A stretch of DNA of 7,615 nucleotides from an uncultured Selenomonadales bacterium (GCA_947167555.1 CAMVIO010000092.1:1-7615), one strand, 5' to 3'; shown: positions 1-6,984, numbered from the stretch's first letter. Notes: a model not told the origin generated them from the letters alone. Numbers and translations are program-made.

Positions 1-1
1 T

Positions 2-55
2 ACGGCGACCGACGACAACGACGCACACGGAAATTTAGACAAGCTAAATGTATAG
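2..55 (+). CDS. possible C-terminal end of an upstream gene (partial)
   Basis: A reading frame enters from the left edge and stops at TAG 53-55. It gives 17 polar, acidic residues ending DKLNV. It sits 33 nt before the next start codon, as the tail of an upstream gene would. Only 17 codons are visible, so no family can be assigned. Another frame also ends nearby (TAG 36-38), so the choice is weak. A small inverted repeat (ATTTAG 33-38 / CTAAAT 44-49) overlaps its end but has no clear T-run. Confidence 0.25.
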   Translation, partial: TATDDNDAHGNLDKLNV

Positions 56-88
56 GTTATTTTTCGACAGTTCCTAAGGGAGCACGTC

Positions 89-910
89 ATGGAACGGATC
101 GAGAGCGCGTCAAATGCGAAAATCAAGCTGGCAGCTTCGCTGCATCAGCGCAAAGAGCGCGAGCGTCGCGGGGAGTTCGTAGCGGAAGGCGTTCGCCTGG
201 CGGAAACGGCGGCGCTTTCTGGATGGCCGCTGTCCTTTTGCATCGTGGCCGAACCTGCGCTTGCCAATGAACGCGTGCAGGGGATTCTCGGAATACTGCG
301 GGAACAGGCGTGCCCAGTCTATGTCGTGCCGCCGAATGTGTATAAGAAGGCTTCAGCGACAGAATCACCGCAGGGTATCCTGCTCGTCATGAAAACGGTG
401 CAAAACTTCCTTTCAAAGCTGGATGCAGGGAACGACGCATTATTTGTCGTTTTGGACCGGATACAGGATCCGGGGAATGCCGGAACGATCATCCGCACTG
501 CCGACGCCGCCGGATGTTCGGGAGTCATAGCGATGGAAGGAACCGTCGATCTTTTTTCGGACAAGGTCGTGCGGTCGTCCATGGGCTCACTTTTCCATTT
601 GCCGGTTGTCCCCGATGTAAAAGGTTCAGACTGGATGACATTCGCGAAGAAGCACGGGATTTCCTGCTATGCGGCGTTACTGGACAAAGAGGCGACGCCT
701 TATTTCGCCAGGGATTTTTGCAAAGCGTCCGCCGTCGTTTTCGGGAATGAGGGGAACGGCGTTTCCGGCGATATTCTGGACGGAGCCGAGCCTATCTATA
801 TCCCGATGGATGGCAAGGCGGAGTCCCTGAATGTGGCCACGTCGGCGGCGATTGTCTTGTACGAGGCTTTTCGCCAGCGTTATAACGCTGCTTCATCCCA
901 GCAAAGATAG
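89..910 (+). CDS. TrmH/SpoU-family RNA 2'-O-ribose methyltransferase
   Basis: This 273-residue protein is a SPOUT-class methyltransferase predicted to transfer a methyl group from S-adenosylmethionine to a ribose 2'-OH in rRNA or tRNA. The three family motifs are visible. Motif 1 is LDRIQDPGNAGTIIRTADAAG-like from residue 122, with the key N130 and R of IIRTAD. Motif 2 is VFGNEGNGVS at 217-226. Motif 3 is IPMDGKAESLNVATSAA from 238, which forms the trefoil-knot cofactor site. The first ~100 residues form the substrate-binding domain, with KERERRGEFVAEGVRL typical of the YsgA/RlmB-like branch. Length matches that branch. Start ATG 89 is supported by AAGGGAG at 76-82, 6 nt upstream. The exact target nucleotide cannot be read from sequence. 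Its last 31 nt overlap the end of the convergent thiN. Confidence 0.93.
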   Translation: MERIESASNAKIKLAASLHQRKERERRGEFVAEGVRLAETAALSGWPLSFCIVAEPALANERVQGILGILREQACPVYVVPPNVYKKASATESPQGILLVMKTVQNFLSKLDAGNDALFVVLDRIQDPGNAGTIIRTADAAGCSGVIAMEGTVDLFSDKVVRSSMGSLFHLPVVPDVKGSDWMTFAKKHGISCYAALLDKEATPYFARDFCKASAVVFGNEGNGVSGDILDGAEPIYIPMDGKAESLNVATSAAIVLYEAFRQRYNAASSQQR

Positions 911-1602
911 AGCGCGAGAATTCCTTTGCCGTTTTTGATGGCAATGCGATGGTCGGAAGAGGAAAGGCGATTGCTGATCGCGTACGGCTCATGCTGCCGC
1001 AGCGTGGCGCCGGTCAGCGGCCAATGTACGCCGTCGATACTGACACCGCTGCAAACGGGAGAAAGCGGAAGAAGGGAAATACTTTTTGGAATCGAGGACA
1101 AATGAAGCGTGACCGCGTCCTCGTCGCGCAGGATGAGCAGAAATTCGCAGTCGTCCGCGATGCAGCCATGCAGATTTGTCCCGACCAATGCGTACAATAG
1201 ACTGAACGCGTGATCGAACCGTCCGCCGAATCCTCCGGAAAGAATGACGAAAGCGTCATGTTTTTCCGCTAAAAGGTCGAGCGCAAGCTGCGTATCCGTT
1301 TTGTCCTTTTCTGTGGGGAAGCGTTTTGTCTCGACATGGGCGTTATTGATCCATTCCAAAGTATCGGGATTGACGCTGTCGCTGTCGCCGATATAAAGCG
1401 AGGGAAGTGCCCCTGCCGCGCGGCACGCGTCGGCGCCCTTGTCGATGCCGAAAAGGACACGTTCCTTGGCTGCCTCGTGCAACCATGAAGCGGCGGGCTC
1501 GCGGCCGCCGGCGACAAGCAAATATTCCTCGCGAAATGTTTTTTGGGAAAAATCCAACCGGATATTCGGCAGGGAAATGGCAGAGGCGTGGCGAATCATC
1601 AT
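880..1602 (-). CDS. thiN: thiamine pyrophosphokinase (thiamine diphosphokinase)
   Basis: The 240-residue product should transfer pyrophosphate from ATP to thiamine, giving thiamine diphosphate in the cytoplasm. The TPK catalytic-domain signatures appear in order: LLVAGGREP (28-36), GIDKGAD (52-58), the metal/ATP-binding IGDSDS (71-76; usually GDFDS), EKDKTDTQLALD (98-109) and GGFGGRFDH (123-131). A C-terminal thiamine-binding-type segment follows (GVSIDGVHWPL, then YAISN). Length is slightly over the usual 210-220 because of an N-terminal lead of about 25 residues. Two start codons are adjacent, ATG 1602 and ATG 1599. GGAG at 1611-1608 is 5 nt from the first and 8 nt from the second, so ATG 1599 is equally plausible. 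It is divergent from the small gene at 1676 and convergent with the methyltransferase, with no obvious terminator between them. Confidence 0.92.
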   Translation of the reverse strand: MMIRHASAISLPNIRLDFSQKTFREEYLLVAGGREPAASWLHEAAKERVLFGIDKGADACRAAGALPSLYIGDSDSVNPDTLEWINNAHVETKRFPTEKDKTDTQLALDLLAEKHDAFVILSGGFGGRFDHAFSLLYALVGTNLHGCIADDCEFLLILRDEDAVTLHLSSIPKSISLLPLSPVCSGVSIDGVHWPLTGATLRQHEPYAISNRLSSSDHRIAIKNGKGILALYLCWDEAAL

Positions 1603-1630
1603 AAAAGCTCCTTTTTTGTTTGTTTATCCG

Positions 1631-1659
1631 ATTGTAGCATATTTTCCGGAATGCGTCAG
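1631..1659 (-). promoter_or_regulatory. predicted sigma-A promoter of thiN
   Basis: Read on the minus strand, CTGACG (1659-1654), a 17-nt spacer and TACAAT (1636-1631) form a good -35/-10 pair. TGC just upstream of the -10 makes it an extended -10. It lies about 30 nt before the thiN start. It overlaps the leader of the divergent gene at 1676, so the two genes could interfere with one another. Confidence 0.6.
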
Positions 1660-1675
1660 GCGGGGAGGTCATCCA

Positions 1676-2035
1676 ATGAAAAAAAATCCGTATCGGTATC
1701 GCGAACTGATTTCCGAATTGAATGAACTGGTATCCAAAGGAGACCTTTTGCCCGATGACGAGATTCAGGTTTTGCGCGAGACTTCAGGCTATCGGGGTGA
1801 TTACCGGCCAATCATCGAATGGTATTACAGCCGTGAGGATATGGCGGATATCGCGGATGAGTTGCTGGAAACGCTGGAGGATCTCGACGGACGGGCGACG
1901 TTTCGCCACGCGGACCCCGAGGAGATTGCCGATATGCTGCAATATGTGATCGACACGCCCGACCTGACGACGATGAAGGTTTCCGAAGTGTTGCGTGAGC
2001 TTTGGGAGCACGGCACCGGAAAAAAGCTGCGTTGA
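1676..2035 (+). CDS. small acidic protein of unknown function, 119 aa
   Basis: I do not recognise this protein. It is 119 residues, acidic, with no signal peptide or membrane segment. It appears mostly helical, with repeated amphipathic stretches such as ELISELNELVSKGDLL, DMADIADELLETLEDL and EEIADMLQYVI, and it ends in a basic tail (GTGKKLR). An upstream in-frame ATG at 1439 would give 198 residues, but that extension is antisense to thiN and has no ribosome site. ATG 1676 has GGGGAGG at 1662-1668, spaced 7 nt, and is chosen as the start. A weak promoter candidate is TTGTTT (1616-1621), 18 nt, TATTTT (1640-1645). It is followed within 21 nt by the promoter of the pyrophosphatase gene, so co-transcription is possible but not needed. 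Confidence 0.8.
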   Translation: MKKNPYRYRELISELNELVSKGDLLPDDEIQVLRETSGYRGDYRPIIEWYYSREDMADIADELLETLEDLDGRATFRHADPEEIADMLQYVIDTPDLTTMKVSEVLRELWEHGTGKKLR

Positions 2036-2055
2036 TTCGGACGGACAAAAGAAAG

Positions 2056-2083
2056 TTGATACTTTTTCGGGTTATGCTATAAT
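2056..2083 (+). promoter_or_regulatory. strong predicted sigma-A promoter of the pyrophosphatase gene
   Basis: TTGATA (2056-2061), a 16-nt spacer and a perfect TATAAT (2078-2083), preceded by TG one base away, form an extended -10. Predicted transcription start is near 2090, giving a leader of about 47 nt before ATG 2137. Confidence 0.8.
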
Positions 2084-2136
2084 TATCTAAGAAAATATAT
2101 GTATTATGAGCAGATGAAATACAAGAGGAGGGCACA

Positions 2137-3783
2137 ATGGGAAATACGAAGCCTGTATATGTCATCGGACACCGTAATCCTGATACGGATTCCATCTGTT
2201 CCGCGATTGCCTATGCTGCGCTGAAGCAAAAACTGGGGGAGGACGCGATTGCGGCCCGCGCTGGACAAGTCAATGCGGAGACGCAGTACGCGCTCGATTA
2301 TTTCAAGGTTGAGGCGCCGATGCTGATCGTGGACTTGTACCCCCGCGTCAAGGATATCATGCTGGAATGCCAGGCGGTCGTCAAGGCAACGGACAATCTG
2401 CGCTATCTCGGCCGCGTTTTGCAGGAAAACAATCTCCGCTCCGTTCCGGTCACGGACGGCGACGGCCGCATGGTCGGCATCGTCACCGTGAGCGATTTGG
2501 CGCAGCGGTATTTTGAAGAGCTGAATATGCAAGACCTTGGGGACTCCGCCGTTTCCCTGAAGGCGATTGTCGACATCATCGAAGGCGAGATTGTCGTCGA
2601 CAGCGACGAAACGGCTCTCGTCAAGGGCAAGGTGCATATCGCGGCGGGCAGCAAAACGACCATCAAGAAATGGGTGTCCCAGGGAGACGTCGTGCTCGTC
2701 GGGGAAGGACAGTACGCTTCGATGCAGGAATGCCTGCTGCACAACATCGCCTGCCTGATTGTCACGAACAGCGGCAATATCCCGGAGATTGTCAAGCAGG
2801 ACGCGCGCCGCACTCACGCGATGATCGTCCGCACGCCGCTGGATACTTTCACGGCGGCGCGCCTGATCAACCAGAGCATCCCGGTCGGCCATATCATGCA
2901 GAAGAAATTGACGGCGTTCCAGTCCCATCAGCGTTTGAGCGATATCCGGGGCACGATCGAGTCGTCGAAATTCCGCAATTATCCGGTCGTCGACAACGAG
3001 CGTCTCGTCGGCATCGTCAGCCGCGACAAGCTGATGCTTCCCGATCCCGAGCGTGTCATTCTCGTCGATCACAATGAGCGCGGACAGGCGGTGGAGGGGA
3101 TCGAGTCGGCGAAGATTGTCGAGATTGTCGACCATCACCGTCTCGGCGGTATGCAGACAGGCGAGCCGATTTATATCCGCGAGGAGCCTGTCGGCTGCAC
3201 GGCCACGATTGTCGCCAATATGTACTGGCAGAAGGAAATCGAGATTTCCAGGGAAGTCGCGGGACTTCTGCTCTCGGCTATCATTTCCGATACGGTGCTT
3301 TTCAAGTCGCCGACCTGCACAGGTTATGACAAGATTACCGCGGAACGTCTGGCGGAAATCGCCGGCGTTCAGATCCAGAAATACGGCATGGAGCTTTTGA
3401 AGGCAGGAGCCAGCATCAGCGATATGAAGCCGGCGGAAATCGCGAAAAACGATATGAAGGAATTCCAGATTGGCGATTACCGGGTCCTGGTCAGCCAGAT
3501 TTCCGTCATGGATACCGAGGAAGCCATGAAGATGAAGCCGGAACTTTTGGAGAGCATGCAGGCCATTTGCGAGACGGACAATTTCGATATGTGCCTGCTG
3601 ATGGTGACGGACATCTTGCAGGAGAGTACGGAGCTTCTTTATGTGGGCTCGCCGAAGACTCTGATCGGGCAGGCGTTCATGAAGGACGCGTCGGGAGACT
3701 CGATCTACCTGCCGGGCGTCATGTCACGAAAGAAGCAGATCATACCGCCGCTGACGGAAGCGGTAAAGCTTTTGCAGAAGTGA
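2137..3783 (+). CDS. CBS/DRTGG-domain manganese-dependent inorganic pyrophosphatase (family II)
   Basis: This 548-residue cytoplasmic enzyme should hydrolyse pyrophosphate to two phosphates, pulling biosynthetic reactions forward. It is a family II (DHH) enzyme. The N-terminal metal motif is GHRNPDTDS (11-19; H12, D16, D18), then D311-H312-N313, VDHH (331-334), SDTVLFKSPT (384-393) and the C-terminal substrate motif SRKKQ (530-534). Between the first motif and the DHH core lies a regulatory insert of about 240 residues: one CBS half (LRSVPVTDGDGRMVGIVTVSD), a DRTGG-like domain in the middle, and a second CBS half (FRNYPVVDNERLVGIVSRDK). In characterised CBS-pyrophosphatases this insert binds adenine nucleotides and makes activity sense energy charge. 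All catalytic motifs seem intact. Start ATG 2137 follows AGAGGAGGG at 2124-2132. A terminator lies directly after the stop codon. Confidence 0.95.
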   Translation: MGNTKPVYVIGHRNPDTDSICSAIAYAALKQKLGEDAIAARAGQVNAETQYALDYFKVEAPMLIVDLYPRVKDIMLECQAVVKATDNLRYLGRVLQENNLRSVPVTDGDGRMVGIVTVSDLAQRYFEELNMQDLGDSAVSLKAIVDIIEGEIVVDSDETALVKGKVHIAAGSKTTIKKWVSQGDVVLVGEGQYASMQECLLHNIACLIVTNSGNIPEIVKQDARRTHAMIVRTPLDTFTAARLINQSIPVGHIMQKKLTAFQSHQRLSDIRGTIESSKFRNYPVVDNERLVGIVSRDKLMLPDPERVILVDHNERGQAVEGIESAKIVEIVDHHRLGGMQTGEPIYIREEPVGCTATIVANMYWQKEIEISREVAGLLLSAIISDTVLFKSPTCTGYDKITAERLAEIAGVQIQKYGMELLKAGASISDMKPAEIAKNDMKEFQIGDYRVLVSQISVMDTEEAMKMKPELLESMQAICETDNFDMCLLMVTDILQESTELLYVGSPKTLIGQAFMKDASGDSIYLPGVMSRKKQIIPPLTEAVKLLQK

Positions 3784-3787
3784 TTGC

Positions 3788-3831
3788 GAAAAGGTCGCCT
3801 CTATGCTTGGCGTGGGGCGGCCTTTTCTTTT
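3788..3831 (+). terminator. Rho-independent terminator after the pyrophosphatase gene
   Basis: GAAAAGGTCGCC (3788-3799) pairs with GGCGGCCTTTTC (3816-3827), 12 bp with one G-U pair and a 16-nt loop, followed by TTTT (3828-3831). It begins 5 nt past the stop codon. It also lies 5' of the likely pcrA start, so pcrA is either reached by read-through or has a promoter I could not find. Confidence 0.8.
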
Positions 3832-3849
3832 CGAAAGGGAGAAATAATT

Positions 3850-6123
3850 TTGGACGCGATTTTGGATCAGTTGAATCCGATGCAGCGGAAGGCTGTCGAA
3901 CATTTCTCGGGGCCGCTGCTCATTATGGCGGGCGCGGGATCGGGAAAAACAAAGGTACTGACCTGCCGCATTGCCAATCTTTTGGCGCATGGCGTGCAGC
4001 CGTACCGGATTCTCGCTATCACCTTCACAAACAAGGCTGCGGCGGAAATGAAGGAACGCGTGAACCGGCTCGTGGGAGATACGGCAAAGCAGATATGGCT
4101 CAGCACGTTCCATTCGTTCTGTGCGCGGCTTCTGCGCTATGAGATTGACGCCCTGGACGGCTACAACAAGAATTTCGTCATCTATGACGCCTCGGATTCC
4201 AAGGCCGTTGTCAAGCAGTGCCTGAAGGAGATGAATCTCGACGAGAAGCAGTATCCGCCCGCCCAGGTGCAGGCGACGATCTCCGACGCCAAGAACCGGA
4301 CGCTGACGCCGGACGCGCTGATGCAGGAGGCGGAAAATTTCCATCGCAAGAAGATTGCCGAGATTTATATTGAATATCAGCGCGTTCTCCACAAAAACAA
4401 CGCGCTGGATTTTGACGACCTTCTGATGCTCGCGGTGGAGCTGCTGAAGACGAAGGAGGAAGTGCGGGAAAAATACCGGAAGCGTTTCCAGTATATCCTT
4501 GTGGACGAGTATCAGGATACGAACGGGGCGCAATACCAGCTCACGAGGCTTTTGGCGTCGGCGCATCGGAATCTCTGCGTCGTCGGGGACGCGGACCAGT
4601 CGATTTACGGCTGGCGCGGCGCGGATATCAGCAACATCCTGGACTTCGAGAAGGACTATCCGGATGCGGAAGTGATCCGGCTGGAGCAGAACTATCGATC
4701 GACGAAGACAATCCTTGCCGCCGCTAATGCCGTCATCGAGAACAACCGGAACCGCAAGCCGAAAAAACTCTGGACGCAGAATGCCGAGGGCGAACCGATT
4801 GTTTCGTATTGCGCGGCGGACGAGCGCGACGAGGCCGCGTACATCGCGCGGGAGATCATGAACCAGATGCGGGCGACGGGGAACAACTATGGGGATTACG
4901 CCGTGCTGTATCGGACAAACGTGCAGTCCCGCGCCATCGAGGAAGGCTTCATGAAGCTGGGCGTTCCCTACACGATGGTCGGAGGCCTGAAATTTTACGA
5001 CCGCAAGGAAATCAAGGATATCATCGCCTACCTGCACGTCATTTTCAACCCGTTGGACACCTTGAGCCTGCTCAGGATCATCAACGTGCCGAAGCGCGGC
5101 TTGGGGGATACGAGCATGGCAAAGCTTGGCGCGTACGCGGCGGAACGGGATATGAGCCTGTTCGACGTGATATCGAGTCCCGAGGCGTTGGATGAGATAC
5201 CGGGGCTCACCGCGCGGACGAAAAAGCCGTTGGAAGCATTCGCGATGATGATGTTCGACTTGCTGGCGCAAATGGACGCCGTGCCTGTGTCGGAATTTGT
5301 CGAGCAAATCTTGGACGCCACGGGCTATATCCGCGAGCTGGAAGCGGAGGACAAGCCGGAAAATCAGGCCCGTATCGAAAACCTGCGGGAATTTGTCGGC
5401 GTGGCCAAGGATTTCGAGGCGACCAGCGATAATCCGACATTGGAGGAGTTCCTGAATCATATTGCCCTGATTTCCGATATTGATAATGCCGACCTGGAGG
5501 ACGAGCGCGTCACGTTGATGACGCTGCACGCGGCGAAAGGACTGGAGTTCCCCGTCGTATTCATGGCCGGAATGGAGGAGGGGATTTTCCCTCATTCGCG
5601 CACGCTGATGGAACCCGAGGAGCTGGAGGAAGAGCGCCGCGCCTGCTATGTCGGCATCACGCGGGCACAGAAAAAGCTTTATATGACCCACGCGAAGCAA
5701 CGAATGATTTACGGGAATATTACTTCGTTCCCGCCGTCCCGCTTCCTTGCGGAAATCCCGCCGACGTATCTGCGGGAAGTCGAGGCGAATGACTTTTTCG
5801 CCCCCCGGCAGGAGCAGCGGCAAAAGAGTTATGCAAGTCCGTTCGGGCAAGCGAAATCCGGCTTCGACGCATGGCAGGAAATGGAACGGAAGAAAGCGCC
5901 GCCGGCTCCTGCGAAGCCGAGCGGGAAATCGGAAACCATCCGGCCGGATATGAGCGTCCGCTGGAGACCGGGCGACAAGGCGAAGCATGGCAAATGGGGC
6001 GTCGGCACGGTCATATCCGTGGAGGGAAAAGGCGAGGAAACCGTATTGAAGATCGCGTTCCCAGATCAGGGAATCAAAGGCCTGATGCAAAAATACGCGC
6101 CGATTACTCCGGTGGGAAAGTGA
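3850..6123 (+). CDS. pcrA: ATP-dependent 3'-5' DNA helicase PcrA (UvrD/Rep superfamily 1)
   Basis: This is a superfamily 1A helicase that unwinds DNA in repair, rolling-circle replication and removal of RecA or stalled polymerase. All motifs are present: Walker A GAGSGKT (28-34), Ia AITFTNKAAAEM, Walker B DEYQDT (219-224), III GDADQSIYGWRG (246-257), IV LEQNYRST (278-285), V TLHAAKGLEF (558-567) and VI YVGITRA (600-606). The C-terminal residues 703-757 resemble the Tudor-like domain that binds RNA polymerase in PcrA (RWRPGDKAKHGKWGVGTVISV). The open frame extends up to TTG 3784, but that stretch contains the preceding terminator. TTG 3850 has AAGGGAG at 3835-3841, spaced 8 nt, and gives 757 residues with the expected start just before LDQLNPMQRKAV, so it is preferred. 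The first hairpin repeat follows the stop codon by about 20 nt. Confidence 0.95.
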   Translation: MDAILDQLNPMQRKAVEHFSGPLLIMAGAGSGKTKVLTCRIANLLAHGVQPYRILAITFTNKAAAEMKERVNRLVGDTAKQIWLSTFHSFCARLLRYEIDALDGYNKNFVIYDASDSKAVVKQCLKEMNLDEKQYPPAQVQATISDAKNRTLTPDALMQEAENFHRKKIAEIYIEYQRVLHKNNALDFDDLLMLAVELLKTKEEVREKYRKRFQYILVDEYQDTNGAQYQLTRLLASAHRNLCVVGDADQSIYGWRGADISNILDFEKDYPDAEVIRLEQNYRSTKTILAAANAVIENNRNRKPKKLWTQNAEGEPIVSYCAADERDEAAYIAREIMNQMRATGNNYGDYAVLYRTNVQSRAIEEGFMKLGVPYTMVGGLKFYDRKEIKDIIAYLHVIFNPLDTLSLLRIINVPKRGLGDTSMAKLGAYAAERDMSLFDVISSPEALDEIPGLTARTKKPLEAFAMMMFDLLAQMDAVPVSEFVEQILDATGYIRELEAEDKPENQARIENLREFVGVAKDFEATSDNPTLEEFLNHIALISDIDNADLEDERVTLMTLHAAKGLEFPVVFMAGMEEGIFPHSRTLMEPEELEEERRACYVGITRAQKKLYMTHAKQRMIYGNITSFPPSRFLAEIPPTYLREVEANDFFAPRQEQRQKSYASPFGQAKSGFDAWQEMERKKAPPAPAKPSGKSETIRPDMSVRWRPGDKAKHGKWGVGTVISVEGKGEETVLKIAFPDQGIKGLMQKYAPITPVGK

Positions 6124-6144
6124 AAAAAATATAAAAGAAAAGCA

Positions 6145-6182
6145 CCGCCCCCGGGCTTCCGATTTTGGAAGTTCGGGGGCGG
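6145..6182 (+). repeat. hairpin repeat R1, terminator-like, after pcrA
   Basis: CCGCCCCCGGGCTTCC (6145-6160), loop GATTTT, then GGAAGTTCGGGGGCGG (6167-6182). The 16-bp stem is complete only as + strand RNA, where two G-U pairs form; the minus strand has A-C mismatches there. It has an A-rich left flank (AAAAGAAAAGC) and a T-rich right flank (TTTGCTATGTTTTG), so it probably terminates pcrA transcription and could work in both directions. First of four copies in the window. Just beyond it, TTGCTATGTT occurs twice (6184-6193, 6210-6219). Confidence 0.85.
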
Positions 6183-6285
6183 TTTGCTATGTTTTGTTTC
6201 TTTTATTGGTTGCTATGTTGACTTGGTTTGCTGGTTAGCGGTTCCCGTCGGTTGCCTGTTCCCATTGTATGTCCTGATTTTTATT

Positions 6286-6314
6286 TTGCAAAAAGTTATC
6301 GTATATGATAATAT
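6286..6314 (+). promoter_or_regulatory. predicted promoter with overlapping palindromic operator
   Basis: TTGCAA (6286-6291) is a plausible -35 with a -10 inside TATGATAATAT (6304-6314): GATAAT at 15 nt or TAATAT at 17 nt. A 16-bp imperfect palindrome, TTATC-GTATAT-GATAA (6296-6311), covers the spacer and -10. This is where a HigA-type antitoxin normally binds to repress its own operon, so autoregulation by the XRE protein at 6396 is inferred. Confidence 0.5.
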
Positions 6315-6334
6315 TCACTTAAAGAGGCGATGGC

Positions 6335-6451
6335 ATGGAATGGCATATTGACTATTACCAAAAGGAAAACGGGGATTTTGAAAGGAGAGAGGACAATGAG
6401 CAAAGCAAGCGTCAGCGCGGCGAAGGTCAGGGCGATGCTGGCCGAGGATAA
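6335..6451 (+). pseudogene. truncated HigB/Gp49-like toxin remnant (38 codons)
   Basis: ATG 6335 has AGAGG at 6323-6327, spaced 7 nt, and opens a 38-residue frame that runs 56 nt into the antitoxin gene and stops at TAA 6449-6451. Its first residues, MEWHIDYYQKENGDFE, resemble the start of RelE-superfamily Gp49/HigB toxins, which typically begin with an aromatic beta strand followed by a Y-Y/x-x-x-N-G turn. After that the frame is simply the out-of-frame antitoxin region. HigB proteins are usually about 100-120 residues, so the body is missing. I infer an internal deletion that joined the toxin's beginning to the antitoxin's ribosome site. Alternatively it is a short leader peptide coupled to the downstream gene. 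Confidence 0.45.
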
Positions 6452-6680
6452 GGAATATCAGGCGGAATATGACCGATTGAAGCCTCGGTATGCATTGATT
6501 GCCCGACTGATTAACGCCCGGAAGGAACAAAATATTACGCAGGCGGAAATGGCCGCCCGTATGGGAACAAGCAAGTCGAACATCAGCAGGCTGGAAAGCG
6601 GAACCTACAATCCTTCGCTGGATTTTTTGATTCGCGCCGCCGCCTCGCTGGACAAACAGCTTGAATTATCCTTGCGGTAA
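6396..6680 (+). CDS. XRE-family antitoxin, HigA-like
   Basis: The 94-residue protein has an N-terminal helical lead (SAAKVRAMLAEDKEYQAEYD), then LKPRYALIARLINARKEQ and a lambda-Cro-type helix-turn-helix at about 47-68 (ITQAEMAARMGTSKSNISRL), followed by ESGTYNPSLDFLIRAAASL. The EYDRLKPRYALIARLINARKE block followed by this HTH and the NPSLDFLIRAA end is characteristic of HigA antitoxins of the HigB-HigA (type II) class, which neutralise the toxin by direct binding and repress their operon. An in-frame ATG at 6330 lacks a ribosome site; ATG 6396 has AGGAG at 6383-6387, spaced 8 nt, and is preferred. No complete toxin partner is adjacent on either side; only a fragment lies upstream. It may act as an orphan regulator or protect against a toxin encoded elsewhere. 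Confidence 0.85.
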   Translation: MSKASVSAAKVRAMLAEDKEYQAEYDRLKPRYALIARLINARKEQNITQAEMAARMGTSKSNISRLESGTYNPSLDFLIRAAASLDKQLELSLR

Positions 6681-6703
6681 AACAGAACTTTTCCATAGCA
6701 ACA

Positions 6704-6848
6704 GCCCCCGGGCTTCCGTCGTGAGAGCACTTAACGAGCGCAAGCGCGAGCGCCGCGCAAGTTTAGTGCGACACATGCCTGACTTCTTGATGTGCGCAAA
6801 CGAAGTGCAGCGCGCATTTAGCGGGCATGGCGGTGGAAGTTCGGGGGC
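6704..6848 (+). repeat. hairpin repeat R2, split by a ~115-nt insertion in its loop
   Basis: The left arm GCCCCCGGGCTTCC (6704-6717) and right arm GGAAGTTCGGGGGC (6835-6848) are identical to the core arms of R1, R3 and R4. Instead of a 6-nt loop they are separated by 117 nt. It lies 24 nt past the antitoxin stop codon and directly before the promoter of the first antisense RNA. Confidence 0.8.
6719..6833 (+). other. structured insertion element inside R2
   Basis: This GC-rich ~115-nt stretch has no credible coding frame but strong pairing potential. GCACTTAAC (6727-6735) pairs with GTTTAGTGC (6761-6769) with one T-T mismatch, enclosing four GCGC tetramers. CACAT (6772-6776) pairs with ATGTG (6790-6794). 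As an alternative, CATGCC (6774-6779) pairs with GGCATG (6824-6829) around ACTTC (6782-6786)/GAAGT (6802-6806). No flanking target duplication is obvious. It resembles a small non-autonomous, REP- or MITE-like element; its family is unknown to me. Confidence 0.55.
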
Positions 6849-6864
6849 GGGGTGCTTGTGTTGC

Positions 6865-6892
6865 TTGACGATGGGGAAAGTTGTGGTATAAT
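6865..6892 (+). promoter_or_regulatory. strong promoter of antisense RNA 1
   Basis: TTGACG (6865-6870), a 16-nt spacer and perfect TATAAT (6887-6892) preceded by TGG form a near-consensus extended -10 promoter. No credible coding start follows; the transcript would reach the terminator at 6955-6983. Confidence 0.8.
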
Positions 6893-6898
6893 AAACAT

Positions 6899-6984
6899 AG
6901 AAAGAGACAGTCGATGTTCGCAGCGTCGGCTCTCCCTAAATTGTTTGGGTTTAGAAAAAACCGCGCAACATACGCGGTTTTTTC
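6899..6984 (+). ncRNA. predicted antisense RNA antitoxin 1 (type I TA)
   Basis: A small RNA of about 85 nt is bounded by a strong promoter and a strong terminator, and it runs convergently towards the toxin gene at 7077-7000. Predicted folding has three parts: an imperfect 5' hairpin with a TTCG loop (6910-6927), a small stem CCTAAA/TTTGGG (6935-6940/6944-6949) and the terminator. In TxpA/RatA and BsrG/SR4 systems the antitoxin RNA is convergent and overlaps the 3' end of the toxin mRNA, as here. The overlap covers at least the shared terminator. The exact start and the extent of pairing are inferred, not observed. Confidence 0.6.
6955..6983. terminator. bidirectional terminator shared by antisense RNA 1 and toxin 1
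   Basis: AAAAAACCGCG (6955-6965), loop CAACATA, CGCGGTTTTTT (6973-6983). The A6 on the left and T6 on the right give a U-run on either strand, so it can end both the + strand small RNA and the - strand toxin mRNA. Confidence 0.85.

Noticed and set aside
2104..3138. 344-residue reverse-strand frame opposite the pyrophosphatase
   Set aside because: Same shadow effect; Asp/Arg-rich with no family features, and the + strand gene is unambiguous.
3724..6090. 788-residue reverse-strand frame opposite pcrA
   Set aside because: It is the complement of a gene with every helicase motif intact. The product is Arg/His/Leu-rich with no recognisable domain, and the frame is open because of codon bias in GC-rich DNA.
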